A stretch of 64,000 nt of DNA from an uncultured Clostridia bacterium (lineage in GTDB: Bacteria; Bacillota; Clostridia; TANB77; CAG-508), in contig CAKPHG010000005.1 of NCBI GenBank assembly GCA_934157035.1, positions 1 to 64,000 on the forward strand, written 5' to 3'. Under the pieces are notes generated by a model. The model did not search any database. It was not told the DNA's origin and worked only from the letters and a program-made list of their open reading frames with translations. The translations under genes and the position numbers were made by a program. Numbering within the stretch: the first letter of the stretch is position 1; each line of letters begins with the position of its first letter. This document shows positions 28,447 through 36,671 of this stretch, piece by piece.

Positions 28447-29070
28447 ATGAAGAAAGAAGTACGGAATCAAATTGAAGAATTTATTAAATATAACATAGAA
28501 TTAAGAAGATTGTCAGAAGAAAACTTTGCTGATAAACAGGCAAAAGATATTGTTTCGTTTTGGATACATGAAATTAATTTTGAATTGTATTCTATGCAGA
28601 CAATGGGAGTTTTTTGTTATGACACATCAAATTTAGCCTATGGAATAGACAGTACAAAACTTGATTTGAATGAATTATCAAATATTGAACTTGAGCTAGT
28701 CCTTAATTATTATTGGCGAAAAGGATATACACTAAATCGTTATGATAATATTATTATGGAAAAACCTGATATTATTGTAATTGATTGGAGTAAACCACAG
28801 AAACAAAAATTGCATGATAAGATGTATATCTTAAAATTTGAATGGACTAAATTTAAAAAGTTCTTCAATATGCAAAATAAAGCCAATTCTTTTTTTTACT
28901 CAATTTTTTTGGCTATGAAAGATTTTTATTGGTACTATATCTGGAATCATTCTTATTGTATTAGTGCAATAAAGGCATATAGAAAAAGCCTTAAATCTAA
29001 AAAAGTAATTAAAAGAAGAGAAAAGATTTTTAAAAGAGTACTCAAAATCAAACAAAAATTCAATAAATAA
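28447..29070 (+). CDS. Unknown protein (207 aa), accessory region
   Basis: Starts MKKEVRNQIEEF after GGAGGAGGA. Soluble, Lys-rich C-terminus (KKVIKRREKIFKRVLKIKQ). Aromatic-rich middle (FFYSIFLAMKDFYWYYIWNH) may be one membrane-associated helix. Codon 6 is an in-frame CGG (28462-28464) without any loss of frame, unlike the conserved genes. A terminator follows. No family is recognised; position among mobile-element remnants suggests horizontal origin. Confidence 0.7.
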   Translation: MKKEVRNQIEEFIKYNIELRRLSEENFADKQAKDIVSFWIHEINFELYSMQTMGVFCYDTSNLAYGIDSTKLDLNELSNIELELVLNYYWRKGYTLNRYDNIIMEKPDIIVIDWSKPQKQKLHDKMYILKFEWTKFKKFFNMQNKANSFFYSIFLAMKDFYWYYIWNHSYCISAIKAYRKSLKSKKVIKRREKIFKRVLKIKQKFNK

Positions 29071-29071
29071 G

Positions 29072-29093
29072 AGAGCCATTGGCTCTTTTATTT
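29072..29093 (+). terminator. Terminator after the 207-residue gene
   Basis: AGAGCC-ATT-GGCTCT followed by TTTTA. Confidence 0.7.
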
Positions 29094-29220
29094 ATATTTT
29101 TTGAGTTTTTCGCATATTTCGACAAATTTCGCAATAAAAATATGATAATATACTATGGAAACAGCGAAAGAAAAATCCGTCAATCCACTAAAGATTGTAA
29201 TATAGATTTAGGAGGATAAG

Positions 29221-29268
29221 ATGGATTATTTAATAGTATATAAAAGAATTTTAAAAAGTATACAATAG
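29221..29268 (+). CDS. Possible 15-residue leader peptide
   Basis: AGGAGG 4-9 bases before ATG, then MDYLIVYKRILKSIQ and stop. A perfect ribosome site before so short a frame suggests a leader peptide or the start of a decayed gene. Apart from this, 29094-29548 shows only scattered short frames and a promoter-like TATACT near 29150. Confidence 0.35.
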   Translation: MDYLIVYKRILKSIQ

Positions 29269-29548
29269 CTTATTATTAGGTTACTTGTATGCTTTTTTCT
29301 TTACATACAATAATTCAGTTAGGTACTTACCATAAATATCATTAAACAGACTAAAAGAAGAAAATAAAAGAAGATATTTGACGTAGTTTTAGATGTTTAT
29401 CGTATGGTTCTTTAATCTACGTATTAGGAAGTGTAGATGTGAGAATTATTGTATATAAAGAAGAATTAATTATATATTTAAATGAGGACAAGCTTATTTT
29501 TGTGAATAAGTTTGTCTTTTTTTATATTTTAGTTAAAAAATGTAGAGG

Positions 29549-29597
29549 ACCTCCTATCACTCAAATTACAAAAATTCGAGTTGATAGGAGGTTTTTT
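29549..29597 (+). promoter_or_regulatory. Hairpin that hides the ribosome site of the sigma-like gene
   Basis: ACCTCCTATCA (29549-29559) pairs perfectly with TGATAGGAGGT (29582-29592); the right arm contains the AGGAGG of the ATG at 29598, and six T residues follow, so the stem is also a plausible terminator. An inner CTC/GAG extends it. Confidence 0.6.
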
Positions 29598-29983
29598 ATG
29601 TTTTATAAATCATTTGATGATGAAGTATTTGCAAAGTTTTTAAATTATATGCAAAAAGCATTGTTACATAAAAATTAAATTATATTAGAGATTATAAAAA
29701 AATTAATGAAATGGAATGCTCATTTGAAGGATTGGATAATGTATTGCAAAGTAATGAAAAAATGGATTTTGATGTTTGTAATTTTTTGAGTGAAAAAGAG
29801 CAAAGAGTTCTTAAATTACATTTTAAGGACAAACTAACATATAAGGAAATTGGAGAAATGCTTGGATTGCAATCTGAAAGTGTTAGAAAAATTAAATATA
29901 GAACATTAAAAAAGTTAGAAAGTAGAGAATATTACAATGATAAAAACGAAATTCCACTAATTATTAAAAAATGCTGTGACTGA
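29598..29983 (+). pseudogene. Conjugative-element-type sigma-70-like regulator, frameshifted
   Basis: ATG 29598 reads MFYKSFDDEVFAKFLNYMQKALLHK then stops; the frame two bases over reads LNYIRDYKKINEMECSFEGL and continues through FLSEKEQRVLKLHFKDKLTYKEIGEMLGLQSESVRKIKYRTLKKLE, a sigma-70 region 4 HTH, to TGA 29981-29983. The join needs one more A in the A5 run at 29670-29674, so this looks like a one-base deletion. It resembles the small sigma-like proteins of Tn916-type elements. This break is not at CGG. Confidence 0.65.
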
Positions 29984-30137
29984 TGATACAGCATTAGTTA
30001 CTGTACTAGATAGAATTATACCAATGATAAATAAATTATCAAAGAAAAATAGCGAAATTGAGGAAGATCTAAAGAGCATATTAGTTACTTATTCTATTGA
30101 ATTAATTAGAAAAAAAGAAATTTATAAAATTTTTTAA
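29961..30137 (+). pseudogene. 3' remnant of a helical mobile-element protein
   Basis: A third frame overlapping the end of the sigma-like gene reads NAVTDDTALVTVLDRIIPMI, NKLSKKNSEIEEDLKSILVTY and ELIRKKEIYKIF to TAA 30135-30137. No start is available. It resembles C-terminal parts of small helix-turn-helix proteins of integrative elements, but assignment is tentative. Confidence 0.4.
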
Positions 30138-30254
30138 ATTTGTTGTCCCGCTTTTTAAAATTTCAAGTGCTATTCAAGTTAGAGAGGAAAATAAAAACCT
30201 TTCTAATTATGGATTGCACATTGAAAATTGAATAGATTTGTTAAATACAAATAG

Positions 30255-30440
30255 TTTTATGTGAAGGTGGGATAAAATCCATTTTCTAGGTATTAACTGG
30301 TCGATTAATGTGTAGGCATAGATAAGATACTTTTGTATAGTCACAGTTCGAGCGAGGTAATAACCGTCCCACGCAATGAGTACAAGCCAGAGTTCTGGTA
30401 GGTGAAAGTCCTATGTCAGTTCTAACCAAACTGAATTTAA
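30255..30440 (+). other. Candidate structured RNA, unidentified
   Basis: The stretch is less AT-rich than its surroundings and carries GGTGGGATAAAATCC, GAGCGAGGTAATAACC, CAGAGTTCTGGTAGG, GGTGAAAGTCC and several short self-complementary segments (CTGG..TCAG, TAGG..CCTA). No open frame covers it. It could be a remnant of a group II intron or of an RNA associated with a mobile element; no match is claimed. Confidence 0.3.
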
Positions 30441-30471
30441 CAATGAAGTAAATTAAAAAAATGGAGGCAAA

Positions 30472-30612
30472 ATGAAATTAAATTTAATCGCAATGATAAC
30501 CATAATAATTATAATTAGTCTATTTGGAATCGGAATATTTTTATATTTAATTATTATATGGTCAGATCAATGTACTACACCAGAAGAACAATATTATGAA
30601 GATTTAAAATAA
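30472..30612 (+). CDS. Small single-pass membrane protein (46 aa)
   Basis: MKLNLIAMITIIIIISLFGI... one long hydrophobic helix, then a short hydrophilic tail DQCTTPEEQYYEDLK. GGAGG lies 5 bases before the ATG. The recombinase fragment follows without a gap (TAAATGG). Function unknown; similar short peptides are common in integrative elements. Confidence 0.55.
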   Translation: MKLNLIAMITIIIIISLFGIGIFLYLIIIWSDQCTTPEEQYYEDLK

Positions 30613-31008
30613 ATGGAATACATAAGAAAATTTAATGAGAATAAGAATATCGAAGCTAATAGATGTATTACAGATGATAAAGAAAAATATTTAGTTAAAT
30701 ACATAATAACTGAAAGGAAATGTAGAATTACTACTAGAACAATACAAAGAGATTTAAAATCATTATATAAGAAAGCAAAAATTGATGAAAATAAATATTC
30801 AGTGCATACTTTAAGGCATACATGTGCAACAATACTATATAAATCAGGATATGATATAAAATTAATACAAGAAATATTAGGACACTCAAGTGTAAACACA
30901 ACAAAAATATATACTCATTTATATGATAAAGAAGTAGAAAAAACTATGCAAGAACACCCATTGGCACATTTTAAAATGAAAAATGCAATAGAATTTTGTG
31001 CCTTGTAA
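30613..31008 (+). pseudogene. Tyrosine recombinase, C-terminal catalytic fragment
   Basis: 131 codons. The second half carries HTLRHTCATILYKSGYD, LGHSS and KIYTH, i.e. the H-x-x-R, H and Tyr-region motifs of XerC/D-type recombinases. The N-terminal core-binding domain and first catalytic Arg are missing. It is homologous to the complete enzyme at 35130-36101 (SVHKLRHTAATLM, LLGHASISTTEIYTH). A truncated copy left by recombination is most likely; a short regulatory variant is possible. Confidence 0.75.
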
Positions 31009-31027
31009 GAAAGGAACGGTAATTAAT

Positions 31028-31363
31028 ATGAATAATTCAGAAGCAAATTTCAATTTAGATGATATTAATCCAGTTGAAATAAAAATGTTATCAGAACAAG
31101 TAGATATTATATTAAGAGCATTAGAATTATATGCATATAATTTAGAATATATGTTAGATGGGGAAAAAAGTTCTGATGATGAAAGACAGAAGAAAATTGC
31201 AATGTTAAAATATACTTATGAACAAGTTTTATCAGATCAAGCAGAACAAGTTAATACAAAAAGAAATAATACTAATAATTTAACTGCTTATGGTCAAAAA
31301 ATGATAAATGATTCAAATATTATTAACATGATACCAAAAAACAAAGATATAAGAGCTGTATAA
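31028..31363 (+). CDS. Unknown small protein (111 aa) after the recombinase fragment
   Basis: MNNSEANFNLDDINPVEIKML... all-helical, acidic N-terminal half, Asn-rich C-terminal half, no membrane segment. AAAGGA precedes ATG 31028; an in-frame GTG at 30998 overlaps the recombinase fragment and has no ribosome site. No family is recognised. Confidence 0.6.
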   Translation: MNNSEANFNLDDINPVEIKMLSEQVDIILRALELYAYNLEYMLDGEKSSDDERQKKIAMLKYTYEQVLSDQAEQVNTKRNNTNNLTAYGQKMINDSNIINMIPKNKDIRAV

Positions 31364-31386
31364 AAAATTTAAAAATATTAGTAAAA

Positions 31387-31448
31387 AAAGACTTACGAGA
31401 ATCGTTTTTAAGCGTTTTTTATGATTTGGACATATAGTTTGTTGTTTA
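31387..31448 (+). repeat. Copy A of the degenerate 60-bp repeat
   Basis: ACGAGAATCGTTTTTAAGCG ... GACATATAGTTTGTTGTTT. Inverted relative to copy C, with matching blocks ACGAGAATCG, TTTAAG, GACATATA and TTGTTGTTT. Confidence 0.55.
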
Positions 31449-31777
31449 TAATTTAAGTAAAATTACTAATTTTTAAGAAGGTAGGGGAATAAAAGAAAAA
31501 ATAGTAAAAGTTACAAATATTTTTTTAATAATCCAAAATTTTATAATTATAAAAATAAATATTAAATGATAAATATAATTTTAATAAAACTAAAATTTAA
31601 TCATAAGACATAAGAGAAGAATTATAATAATTTCCAAACTAAAATCATTACGAAAGCTAATTTAAAAAAACATAAAATAATAAAATAGTAAATTATAATT
31701 GGATTCACTTTACATATCAATAAGCAATAGAAGAGAGGTAGAAGTAGATATGGAAAAGTGTAAAAAGAGGAATACAG

Positions 31778-31807
31778 AACATTGCACAAAATCAAAGTTT
31801 TGTGCAA
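31778..31807. repeat. att-like repeat copy 2 with a 10-bp dyad
   Basis: AACATTGCACAAAATCAA (31778-31795) matches copy 1 at 17/18. It also opens a perfect inverted repeat TTGCACAAAA-N6-TTTTGTGCAA (31782-31807), the layout expected of a tyrosine-recombinase core site. Confidence 0.55.
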
Positions 31808-32094
31808 AAAGAGATAGGAGTAAAATATAAAACCATACATATATGGTCCTGCCCACAAAATCTTGCAATTCCTTGCTATTACTAGTATTTAAGCTGTTTA
31901 TTCTAACAACAAACTATATTACTTCCTTATAAAACTCTCTTAAATTTGATTCTGAAGCTTCATTATTTTTAATTATTCTTGGTTGGATTTTTTTTCATTA
32001 TTGTAACCACATATTTTAAAAAAATTTATATAACTTTAGATTATTTTTATAAAAATTTCACAAATCCTCATATTTCAATATTTTGCTCAATTAT

Positions 32095-32165
32095 TCAAAC
32101 AACAAGTTATATGTCTGAAAAATAAAAACGCCTTAAAATCGATTCTCGTGCGTCGCTTTTTTAGC
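32095..32165 (-). repeat. Copy C of the degenerate 60-bp repeat
   Basis: On the minus strand: ACGAGAATCGATTTTAAGGC, then GTTTTTAT, CAGACATATAAC and TTGTTGTTT. Copies B and D nearby are weaker. Confidence 0.55.
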
Positions 32166-32663
32166 CTTTTTCGAGCATTTTTAATAAATGCCTAAAAATC
32201 AGCATTTCTACTAAAATTTATATAATAAACACTAGATTTATAAATTAGCATATCTAATCATAAACATATAAACTTGTTTGATTAAATATAAAAATGCCTT
32301 AAAATTGATTTTAGAGTGTTATAATTGCAAAATTATATTATGGATTTGCAATCTGAAATTATATAATAGTTATACAAAATTTGTTTACAAACAATTTTAA
32401 CAAATGTTCGTTTTTGAAAATTCTGCTTTAAGATTTTATAAATTCTAAAATTTCAAATACAATAATTTTTTTATTTTCTAGTTTTATTTTTATTTTTATA
32501 ATTAAAAAAATTTTTAATTATAAATCTGAAATATATTTTGTAAAAATTTCGTGCAAAATTTTTCTACATCTCTTTTTATTTTATTATATATATAAAAATA
32601 TGGCTATTCCCCCTACTTTACTTTTCCATCTTGATAGTGTGATTTATATAATACAAATAATAA

Positions 32664-32692
32664 CAAAGGCTCATCTCAAGAACGAGCCTTTG
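32664..32692. terminator. Terminator after the 82-residue orphan gene
   Basis: CAAAGGCTC / GAGCCTTTG stem with an 11-base loop, downstream of the minus-strand gene. Confidence 0.7.
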
Positions 32693-32703
32693 CTATTAAG
32701 AAA

Positions 32704-32952
32704 TTAAAATGTAACTTGGAATTTTGATGGGATTTGTACAAACTTAAATTTTTTTCCTTGTAAATACCCCAAATACAATTCAATGTTCTTTTTCTTTCCT
32801 GTCAGTTTAAGTTCATATTTATCAAAAATAATTCCTAAATCTTCTTTTCTGATTTTACATTTGAGATTATATTTTTTATGTTTATCAATATAATTACTTG
32901 ATGGCCATGTGAGTTTATAAGAATTTACTTTTACTTTTACATAAATTGTCAT
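32704..32952 (-). CDS. Orphan protein (82 aa), basic, beta-rich
   Basis: Begins MTIYVKVKVNSYKLTW and alternates hydrophobic and basic residues throughout (KKYNLKCKIRKEDLG, YELKLTGKKKN), suggesting a small beta-sheet protein able to bind nucleic acid or another polyanion, but no family is recognised. AAGGAGGAA lies upstream. It has its own terminator; it is the first of five minus-strand orphan genes between 32.7 and 34.9 kb. Confidence 0.65.
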   Translation of the reverse strand: MTIYVKVKVNSYKLTWPSSNYIDKHKKYNLKCKIRKEDLGIIFDKYELKLTGKKKNIELYLGYLQGKKFKFVQIPSKFQVTF

Positions 32953-33094
32953 AAATATTTATTCCTCCTTAAAATAATAATTTTACAAAAGTTGATTTAT
33001 AATAATCCTTTGATGAAAAATAGGATAACAAAAATTTAATTAGCATTTTTGCTAAAATTTATGTAAATTATACAACTATTTTAGTCAAAAGTAA

Positions 33095-33135
33095 AGAGAA
33101 AAAGGAATTATAATAATTATAATTCCTTTTTCTCT
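33095..33135. terminator. Long palindromic terminator after the 72-residue orphan gene
   Basis: AGAGAAAAAGGAATTATAAT and its complement form an almost continuous 41-base palindrome. Confidence 0.8.
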
Positions 33136-33148
33136 AATAATTTGTATT

Positions 33149-33367
33149 TTAGCTTTCTTCGAATGCTACTAAAATGCTGCTCAGCATTATAAAATAATTA
33201 GTTTCGTCATCTTTTGCCTGACTAACCATTTGCACATCAAACATTCCTCTTAAAAATGCAATTTTTTCTTTTGTGCTTACATTTCCGAGAAATTTTATGA
33301 TTTCCGAGTCTGCTTCCTCCACATTTCTTGATAAAACGATAATCGCCTGAGCTCTTTGTCTTTCCAT
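33149..33367 (-). CDS. Orphan protein (72 aa), helical
   Basis: MERQRAQAIIVLSRNVEEAD... soluble, mainly helical, with no cysteine, signal or membrane segment. AAGGAGGTAG is 6 bases from the ATG. Own terminator downstream. No family is recognised and nothing in the neighbours indicates a pathway. Confidence 0.65.
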   Translation of the reverse strand: MERQRAQAIIVLSRNVEEADSEIIKFLGNVSTKEKIAFLRGMFDVQMVSQAKDDETNYFIMLSSILVAFEES

Positions 33368-33432
33368 TTGTTCTACCTCCTTAACTAATTAGTTTTCGAG
33401 TTTAAATAAATTAACTTTGTTTTTTCCGTTCT

Positions 33433-33738
33433 TTATCTATTTCTATTCATCCATATATTATATGCTATTTCGCTTCCTTCTTCAGGATTGTTTATAATCT
33501 GTTTGACAAGTTCTTCTGATAGAATTAAAGGAAATTTATCAGAAGAACAAGGAAGGTTATTATAAATTAGCATATAATATGCTGGTATTTCTCCTATAAA
33601 TTTATTATTAGAATCCAATAGAAATGTTTTGTATAATGAATAGCTTGTGCATTTGGAACAATTATAAGAAAAAATTCTTATAGGCTCACCATTACCTGTA
33701 AGCACTTCATTACTTTTGGAAATTTTTACATCATTCAT
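33433..33738 (-). CDS. Orphan protein (101 aa) with CSKC motif
   Basis: MNDVKISKSNEVLTGNG..., with NCSKCTSYS at about 27-35 and a further Cys (LPCSS), which could bind metal. Mixed beta/helix composition ending in a Trp-containing helix (NIWMNRNR). AAGGAGG precedes the ATG. No family is recognised. Confidence 0.65.
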   Translation of the reverse strand: MNDVKISKSNEVLTGNGEPIRIFSYNCSKCTSYSLYKTFLLDSNNKFIGEIPAYYMLIYNNLPCSSDKFPLILSEELVKQIINNPEEGSEIAYNIWMNRNR

Positions 33739-33893
33739 AATTAATGTCCTCCTTAAAATAATTATTTTGCTGTTTACATGTTATATATGTTAACTCCAAA
33801 AGGAGATTGTTAAAATTAGGTTGTGTCTATAATATCATATATTTTTTTAAAAGTAAAGAAATGAATTATAATTAAAAATATTTGTTGTTTTAA

Positions 33894-33930
33894 ATAAAAA
33901 GAGAATATCGCGAAGATATTCTCTTTTTAT
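33894..33930. terminator. Terminator after the 135-residue orphan gene
   Basis: AAAAAGAGAATATC / GATATTCTCTTTTT with a GCGAA loop. Confidence 0.85.
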
Positions 33931-33945
33931 AGATTTTCTTACTTC

Positions 33946-34353
33946 TCAAAATTCCCAATCAATATAAAATGTGCAAGTAGTGTTTTCTTCGTAATCATGT
34001 CCTCCAATTGAAAAATAAATATCTGGCACAGATATTTTGTTGATATCCTCTAACAAATTACGAACGTAATTTGTTGCCTGTGAGATATTCTCTTCATGAA
34101 ACATTGTAGCTTTTATACCACATTCACTTGGAAAAAGAGTTATTGATAACTGATTTAACAGAATATAATTATAACCTTCTGTATAAGCATAACCTGTTAT
34201 AAATAAATCTTTCTTTTTAATTTGCCGCACAATTTCAATTGCCTGATTTGTCCTTTCTTCAGTCCAGCCTTTGCTTAATATCGATTTTTCGATTTTTTTA
34301 GATATCGGCTGCAGTTCTTTAACTCTCTGATTAAAAATTTTTAAAAGTGTCAT
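33946..34353 (-). CDS. Orphan protein (135 aa)
   Basis: MTLLKIFNQRVKELQPISKK... with a central TGYAYTEGYNYILLNQLSITLFP and C-terminal GGHDYEENTTCTFYIDWEF. Predicted soluble alpha/beta protein. Codon 43 is an in-frame CGG (complement of 34225-34227) with no frame change, as in other accessory genes here. RBS AGAGGT. No family is recognised. Confidence 0.65.
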   Translation of the reverse strand: MTLLKIFNQRVKELQPISKKIEKSILSKGWTEERTNQAIEIVRQIKKKDLFITGYAYTEGYNYILLNQLSITLFPSECGIKATMFHEENISQATNYVRNLLEDINKISVPDIYFSIGGHDYEENTTCTFYIDWEF

Positions 34354-34474
34354 TTTTTTACCTCTACAAATTAATTTATAAAATCAAAAATATGATTTTT
34401 ATAAATATATTATATTATAAAGTTTTTATTACATTAATTGTATAAAACATATAAAAATAGTAAATTTGGATAAC

Positions 34475-34513
34475 ATAAAAAATCTGCCAGTAATAAACTA
34501 GCAGATTTTTTAT
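34475..34513. terminator. Terminator after the 124-residue membrane protein
   Basis: ATAAAAAATCTGC / GCAGATTTTTTAT, with inner AGT/ACT pairing. Confidence 0.8.
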
Positions 34514-34515
34514 AC

Positions 34516-34890
34516 TTATACAAGGATTGCAATGAATAGGATTACTGAAACTGTTGCTACTAAATTTGCAAGCCATAATCTTGCACCATTAGATATTAAG
34601 TTTTTTTGAATGTTGCTAAACATTTTAGGTATTATTCCAATAACACTTTTAATAATCCAGAAAATACCTTTGAATAAACTTTTTACAATACACCCTATTC
34701 CTTTAGAAATACTATATACGATGCTACTTCCTAAATTGCTGGATATTTTTAATCCAACAGAGCTAAGTAATATTACAATTCCTGCTAAAGTAATTGTAAT
34801 AATTAATACGGAAGGTATTATCGAGGATACAGCTCCTAAAAAGTCAGGAATAAGTACATTAGTAAAAAATAAATAAATAAGTATAAACAT
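34516..34890 (-). CDS. Membrane protein (124 aa), unknown
   Basis: Three hydrophobic segments: near residues 1-20, a long one at 25-48 (VLIITITLAGIVILLSSVGL) and one at the C-terminus (LVATVSVILFIAILV), with an amphipathic Lys-rich middle. GGAGGAAAAAAT precedes the ATG. No family is recognised; it could be a small phage- or element-borne membrane protein, given the recombinase next door. Confidence 0.65.
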   Translation of the reverse strand: MFILIYLFFTNVLIPDFLGAVSSIIPSVLIITITLAGIVILLSSVGLKISSNLGSSIVYSISKGIGCIVKSLFKGIFWIIKSVIGIIPKMFSNIQKNLISNGARLWLANLVATVSVILFIAILV

Positions 34891-35044
34891 ATTTTTTCCT
34901 CCTAAAAATTATTTATTTTATGCTTAACACTATTAGTGAAAAATGAAGGTTAAATGTATATAAATTGGAAATGCTTGACTCCCATATATGATAATTATAA
35001 CATATTTACATAAAACTGTCAAAATACGTTTTCTACATTTAAAG

Positions 35045-35058
35045 ACATTGCACAAAAT
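35045..35058 (+). repeat. att-like repeat copy 3 (core only)
   Basis: ACATTGCACAAAAT, identical to the core of copy 2, lies 72 bases before the start of the complete tyrosine recombinase. Confidence 0.45.
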
Positions 35059-35129
35059 TTTTCTTTTCTCTTCCCTTTTTTATTTCTTTGATATATAATC
35101 TTTTTATAAATAATTGGAGTGTGAAAGTT

Positions 35130-36101
35130 ATGATAAATCGTGAAGATAACCCAGAATTTTTAAATTCATTTTTAGATTATTCTATTACAATATTAAATAA
35201 ATCTACTAACTCTGTTAAAGAATATAATTATGATCTGACTATGTTCTTAAAATATATGAAAATTCATTTTAAACAAACTAGTGAAACAGACTTTAGTAAG
35301 ATTACAATTAATGATTTTGATATAGATACTTTAAAAAGAATTACTTTAAATGATATACATGCGTTTGTAAGCTTTTTAGCTGAAACTAACCATAGCAAAA
35401 GTGCAACACGTGCAAGAAAAGTTTCTACAATACGTATATTTTTTAAATACTTAACTGTAAAAGAAAAAATACTTGATGTTAATCCTGCCCAAAACTTGGA
35501 AACTCCTAAATTGGATAAAAGAATGCCAAAATATTTAACTTTAGAAGACAGCAAAAAACTATTAGAAGTTACTAGTGATGATGATAACAGAAATGCTAAA
35601 AGAGATTTTGCTATTATTACTCTATTTTTAAATTGTGGTATGCGTTTATCCGAATTGATAGGCATAAATATTAAAGATATTCATTTTGATGATGCCAAAA
35701 TGACTGTTATTGGAAAAGGTAATAAAGAAAGAACTATTTATTTAAATAAAGCCTGTATGAATGCTATTAAAGATTATTTAGAGGTTAGACCTAAAGAAGG
35801 TGTTGACTATAAATCTAAAGATGCTTTATTTTTAAGTGAAAGACGTGAAAGAATTTCAAGAAGATCTGTTCAATATATTGTAGAAAAAGAATTAAAAAGA
35901 GCTGGACTAGATACTACAAAATATTCTGTGCATAAATTAAGACATACTGCAGCTACTTTAATGTACCAATATGGTGAAGTAGATATTAGGGCTTTACAAG
36001 AGCTTTTAGGTCATGCTAGTATTTCTACAACAGAAATTTATACTCACGTTGCAAATGAACAAGTACGAGATGCCGTTGAAAAAAATCCGTTAAATGCATA
36101 A
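35130..36101 (+). CDS. Tyrosine recombinase, XerC/XerD family
   Basis: 323 residues from ATG 35130 (GGAGTG upstream; an earlier TTG at 35088 has no site). N-terminal SAM-like core-binding domain (about 1-110), then the catalytic domain with Arg in NCGMRLSELIG, Lys in VIGKGNKERTIYL, HKLRHTAATLM, LLGHASIST and the Tyr of EIYTH. It could be the chromosomal dimer-resolution XerA/XerD-type enzyme, or the integrase acting on the nearby att-like repeats; the adjacent remnant at 30613 supports mobile-element involvement. Confidence 0.92.
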   Translation: MINREDNPEFLNSFLDYSITILNKSTNSVKEYNYDLTMFLKYMKIHFKQTSETDFSKITINDFDIDTLKRITLNDIHAFVSFLAETNHSKSATRARKVSTIRIFFKYLTVKEKILDVNPAQNLETPKLDKRMPKYLTLEDSKKLLEVTSDDDNRNAKRDFAIITLFLNCGMRLSELIGINIKDIHFDDAKMTVIGKGNKERTIYLNKACMNAIKDYLEVRPKEGVDYKSKDALFLSERRERISRRSVQYIVEKELKRAGLDTTKYSVHKLRHTAATLMYQYGEVDIRALQELLGHASISTTEIYTHVANEQVRDAVEKNPLNA

Positions 36102-36127
36102 AATATTAATAATATTATTAATAAACT

Positions 36128-36161
36128 AAAGAACGCTATAAAAAGTAATAGCGTTCTTTTA
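36128..36161. terminator. Terminator between the recombinase and the LysM gene
   Basis: AAAGAACGCTAT / ATAGCGTTCTTT followed by T residues; used by both convergent genes. Confidence 0.85.
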
Positions 36162-36167
36162 AAAATT

Positions 36168-36467
36168 CTATAAACTTTTTATTTTTAGTTTTTGACCTAC
36201 ACTTAATGTGCTAGTATTACTTAAATTATTTAATTTTCTTATTTCATACACAATTTCTCTTATATCTTTTTCTGAATAGTAGTCATTATTTTCTTGCTCT
36301 TGACTTGCTATATTCCATAATGTATCTCCACTTGATACATAAACTATTTTTTCTTTTATTTCTCCTTTTGAATAAGATTTGTTAGAAAATAATAATATTG
36401 TAGATATTATTATTCCTATTAAAACTAAAACCATTTTTATAAATTTTTTCATGTTTACTATTTTCAT
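36168..36467 (-). CDS. yneA: YneA-like LysM cell-division suppressor
   Basis: 99 residues: N-terminal membrane helix (IKMVLVLIGIIISTILLF), short linker, then a LysM domain with VSSGDTLWNIASQ and the closing LSVGQKLKIKSL. This is the architecture of YneA, which halts septation during the SOS response in Bacillus. Support comes from LexA-box-like sequences overlapping its promoter. lexA itself is not in the window. RBS GGAGG. A general LysM exoprotein is the alternative. Confidence 0.75.
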   Translation of the reverse strand: MKIVNMKKFIKMVLVLIGIIISTILLFSNKSYSKGEIKEKIVYVSSGDTLWNIASQEQENNDYYSEKDIREIVYEIRKLNNLSNTSTLSVGQKLKIKSL

Positions 36468-36538
36468 ATATTACCTCCTATAATATTATATGTTTATTAA
36501 ATTCGTTACTACGAACAATATTTTGTTTTTGTAAACAT

Positions 36539-36597
36539 AGTATAAACGAACATTTATTCTTTGTCAATACTTTTTAAGAAAAAATGTTCGTTTTTTT
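36539..36597 (-). promoter_or_regulatory. Promoter of the yneA-like gene with SOS-box candidates
   Basis: Minus-strand TTGACA (complement 36562-36567), 17-base spacer, TATACT (36539-36544). CGAACATTTATTCT (36547-36560) inside the spacer matches CGAAC-N4-GTTCG at 8 of 10; another ATGTTCG lies near 36594, and a third GTTCG near 36520. Confidence 0.6.
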
Positions 36598-36671
36598 ATT
36601 TGCTTATAAAAATGAAAAAAAGATAAGCCCTTTAAACTACTTTAAGCCGTTTTATATTATTCAGTTTATAA

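Larger units (their letters stand above)
31364..32703. other. 1.3-kb non-coding, very AT-rich region with degenerate repeats
   Basis: No supportable gene on either strand. It holds four related copies of a ~60-bp sequence (A 31387-31448 in one orientation; B 31895-31965, C 32095-32165 and D 32250-32320 in the other) sharing parts of AGAATCGATTTTAAGGCG, TTTTTAT and TTGTTGTTT, and the dyad at 31782-31807. A TTAAC-N4-GTTCG LexA-box-like site is near 32398-32411. Possible roles are recombinase arm sites, a transfer origin or decayed insertion elements. Confidence 0.5.

Noticed and set aside
29670..29676. Fifth example of CGG recoding in the sigma-like gene
   Set aside because: The break is a missing A in an A5 run with no CGG, and the locus shows other decay.
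29439..29678. 79-codon frame running through the hairpin upstream of the sigma-like gene
   Set aside because: It crosses the terminator-like stem in a frame different from the true ATG at 29598 and has no recognisable protein.
30255..30440. Group II intron domain V
   Set aside because: A GAAA-containing hairpin is present but the conserved stem pairing of domain V fails and no intron-encoded reverse transcriptase is nearby.
31622..31858. Minus-strand 78-codon frame in the non-coding region
   Set aside because: No ribosome site, composition driven by AT-rich DNA, and it overlaps the recombinase-type dyad.
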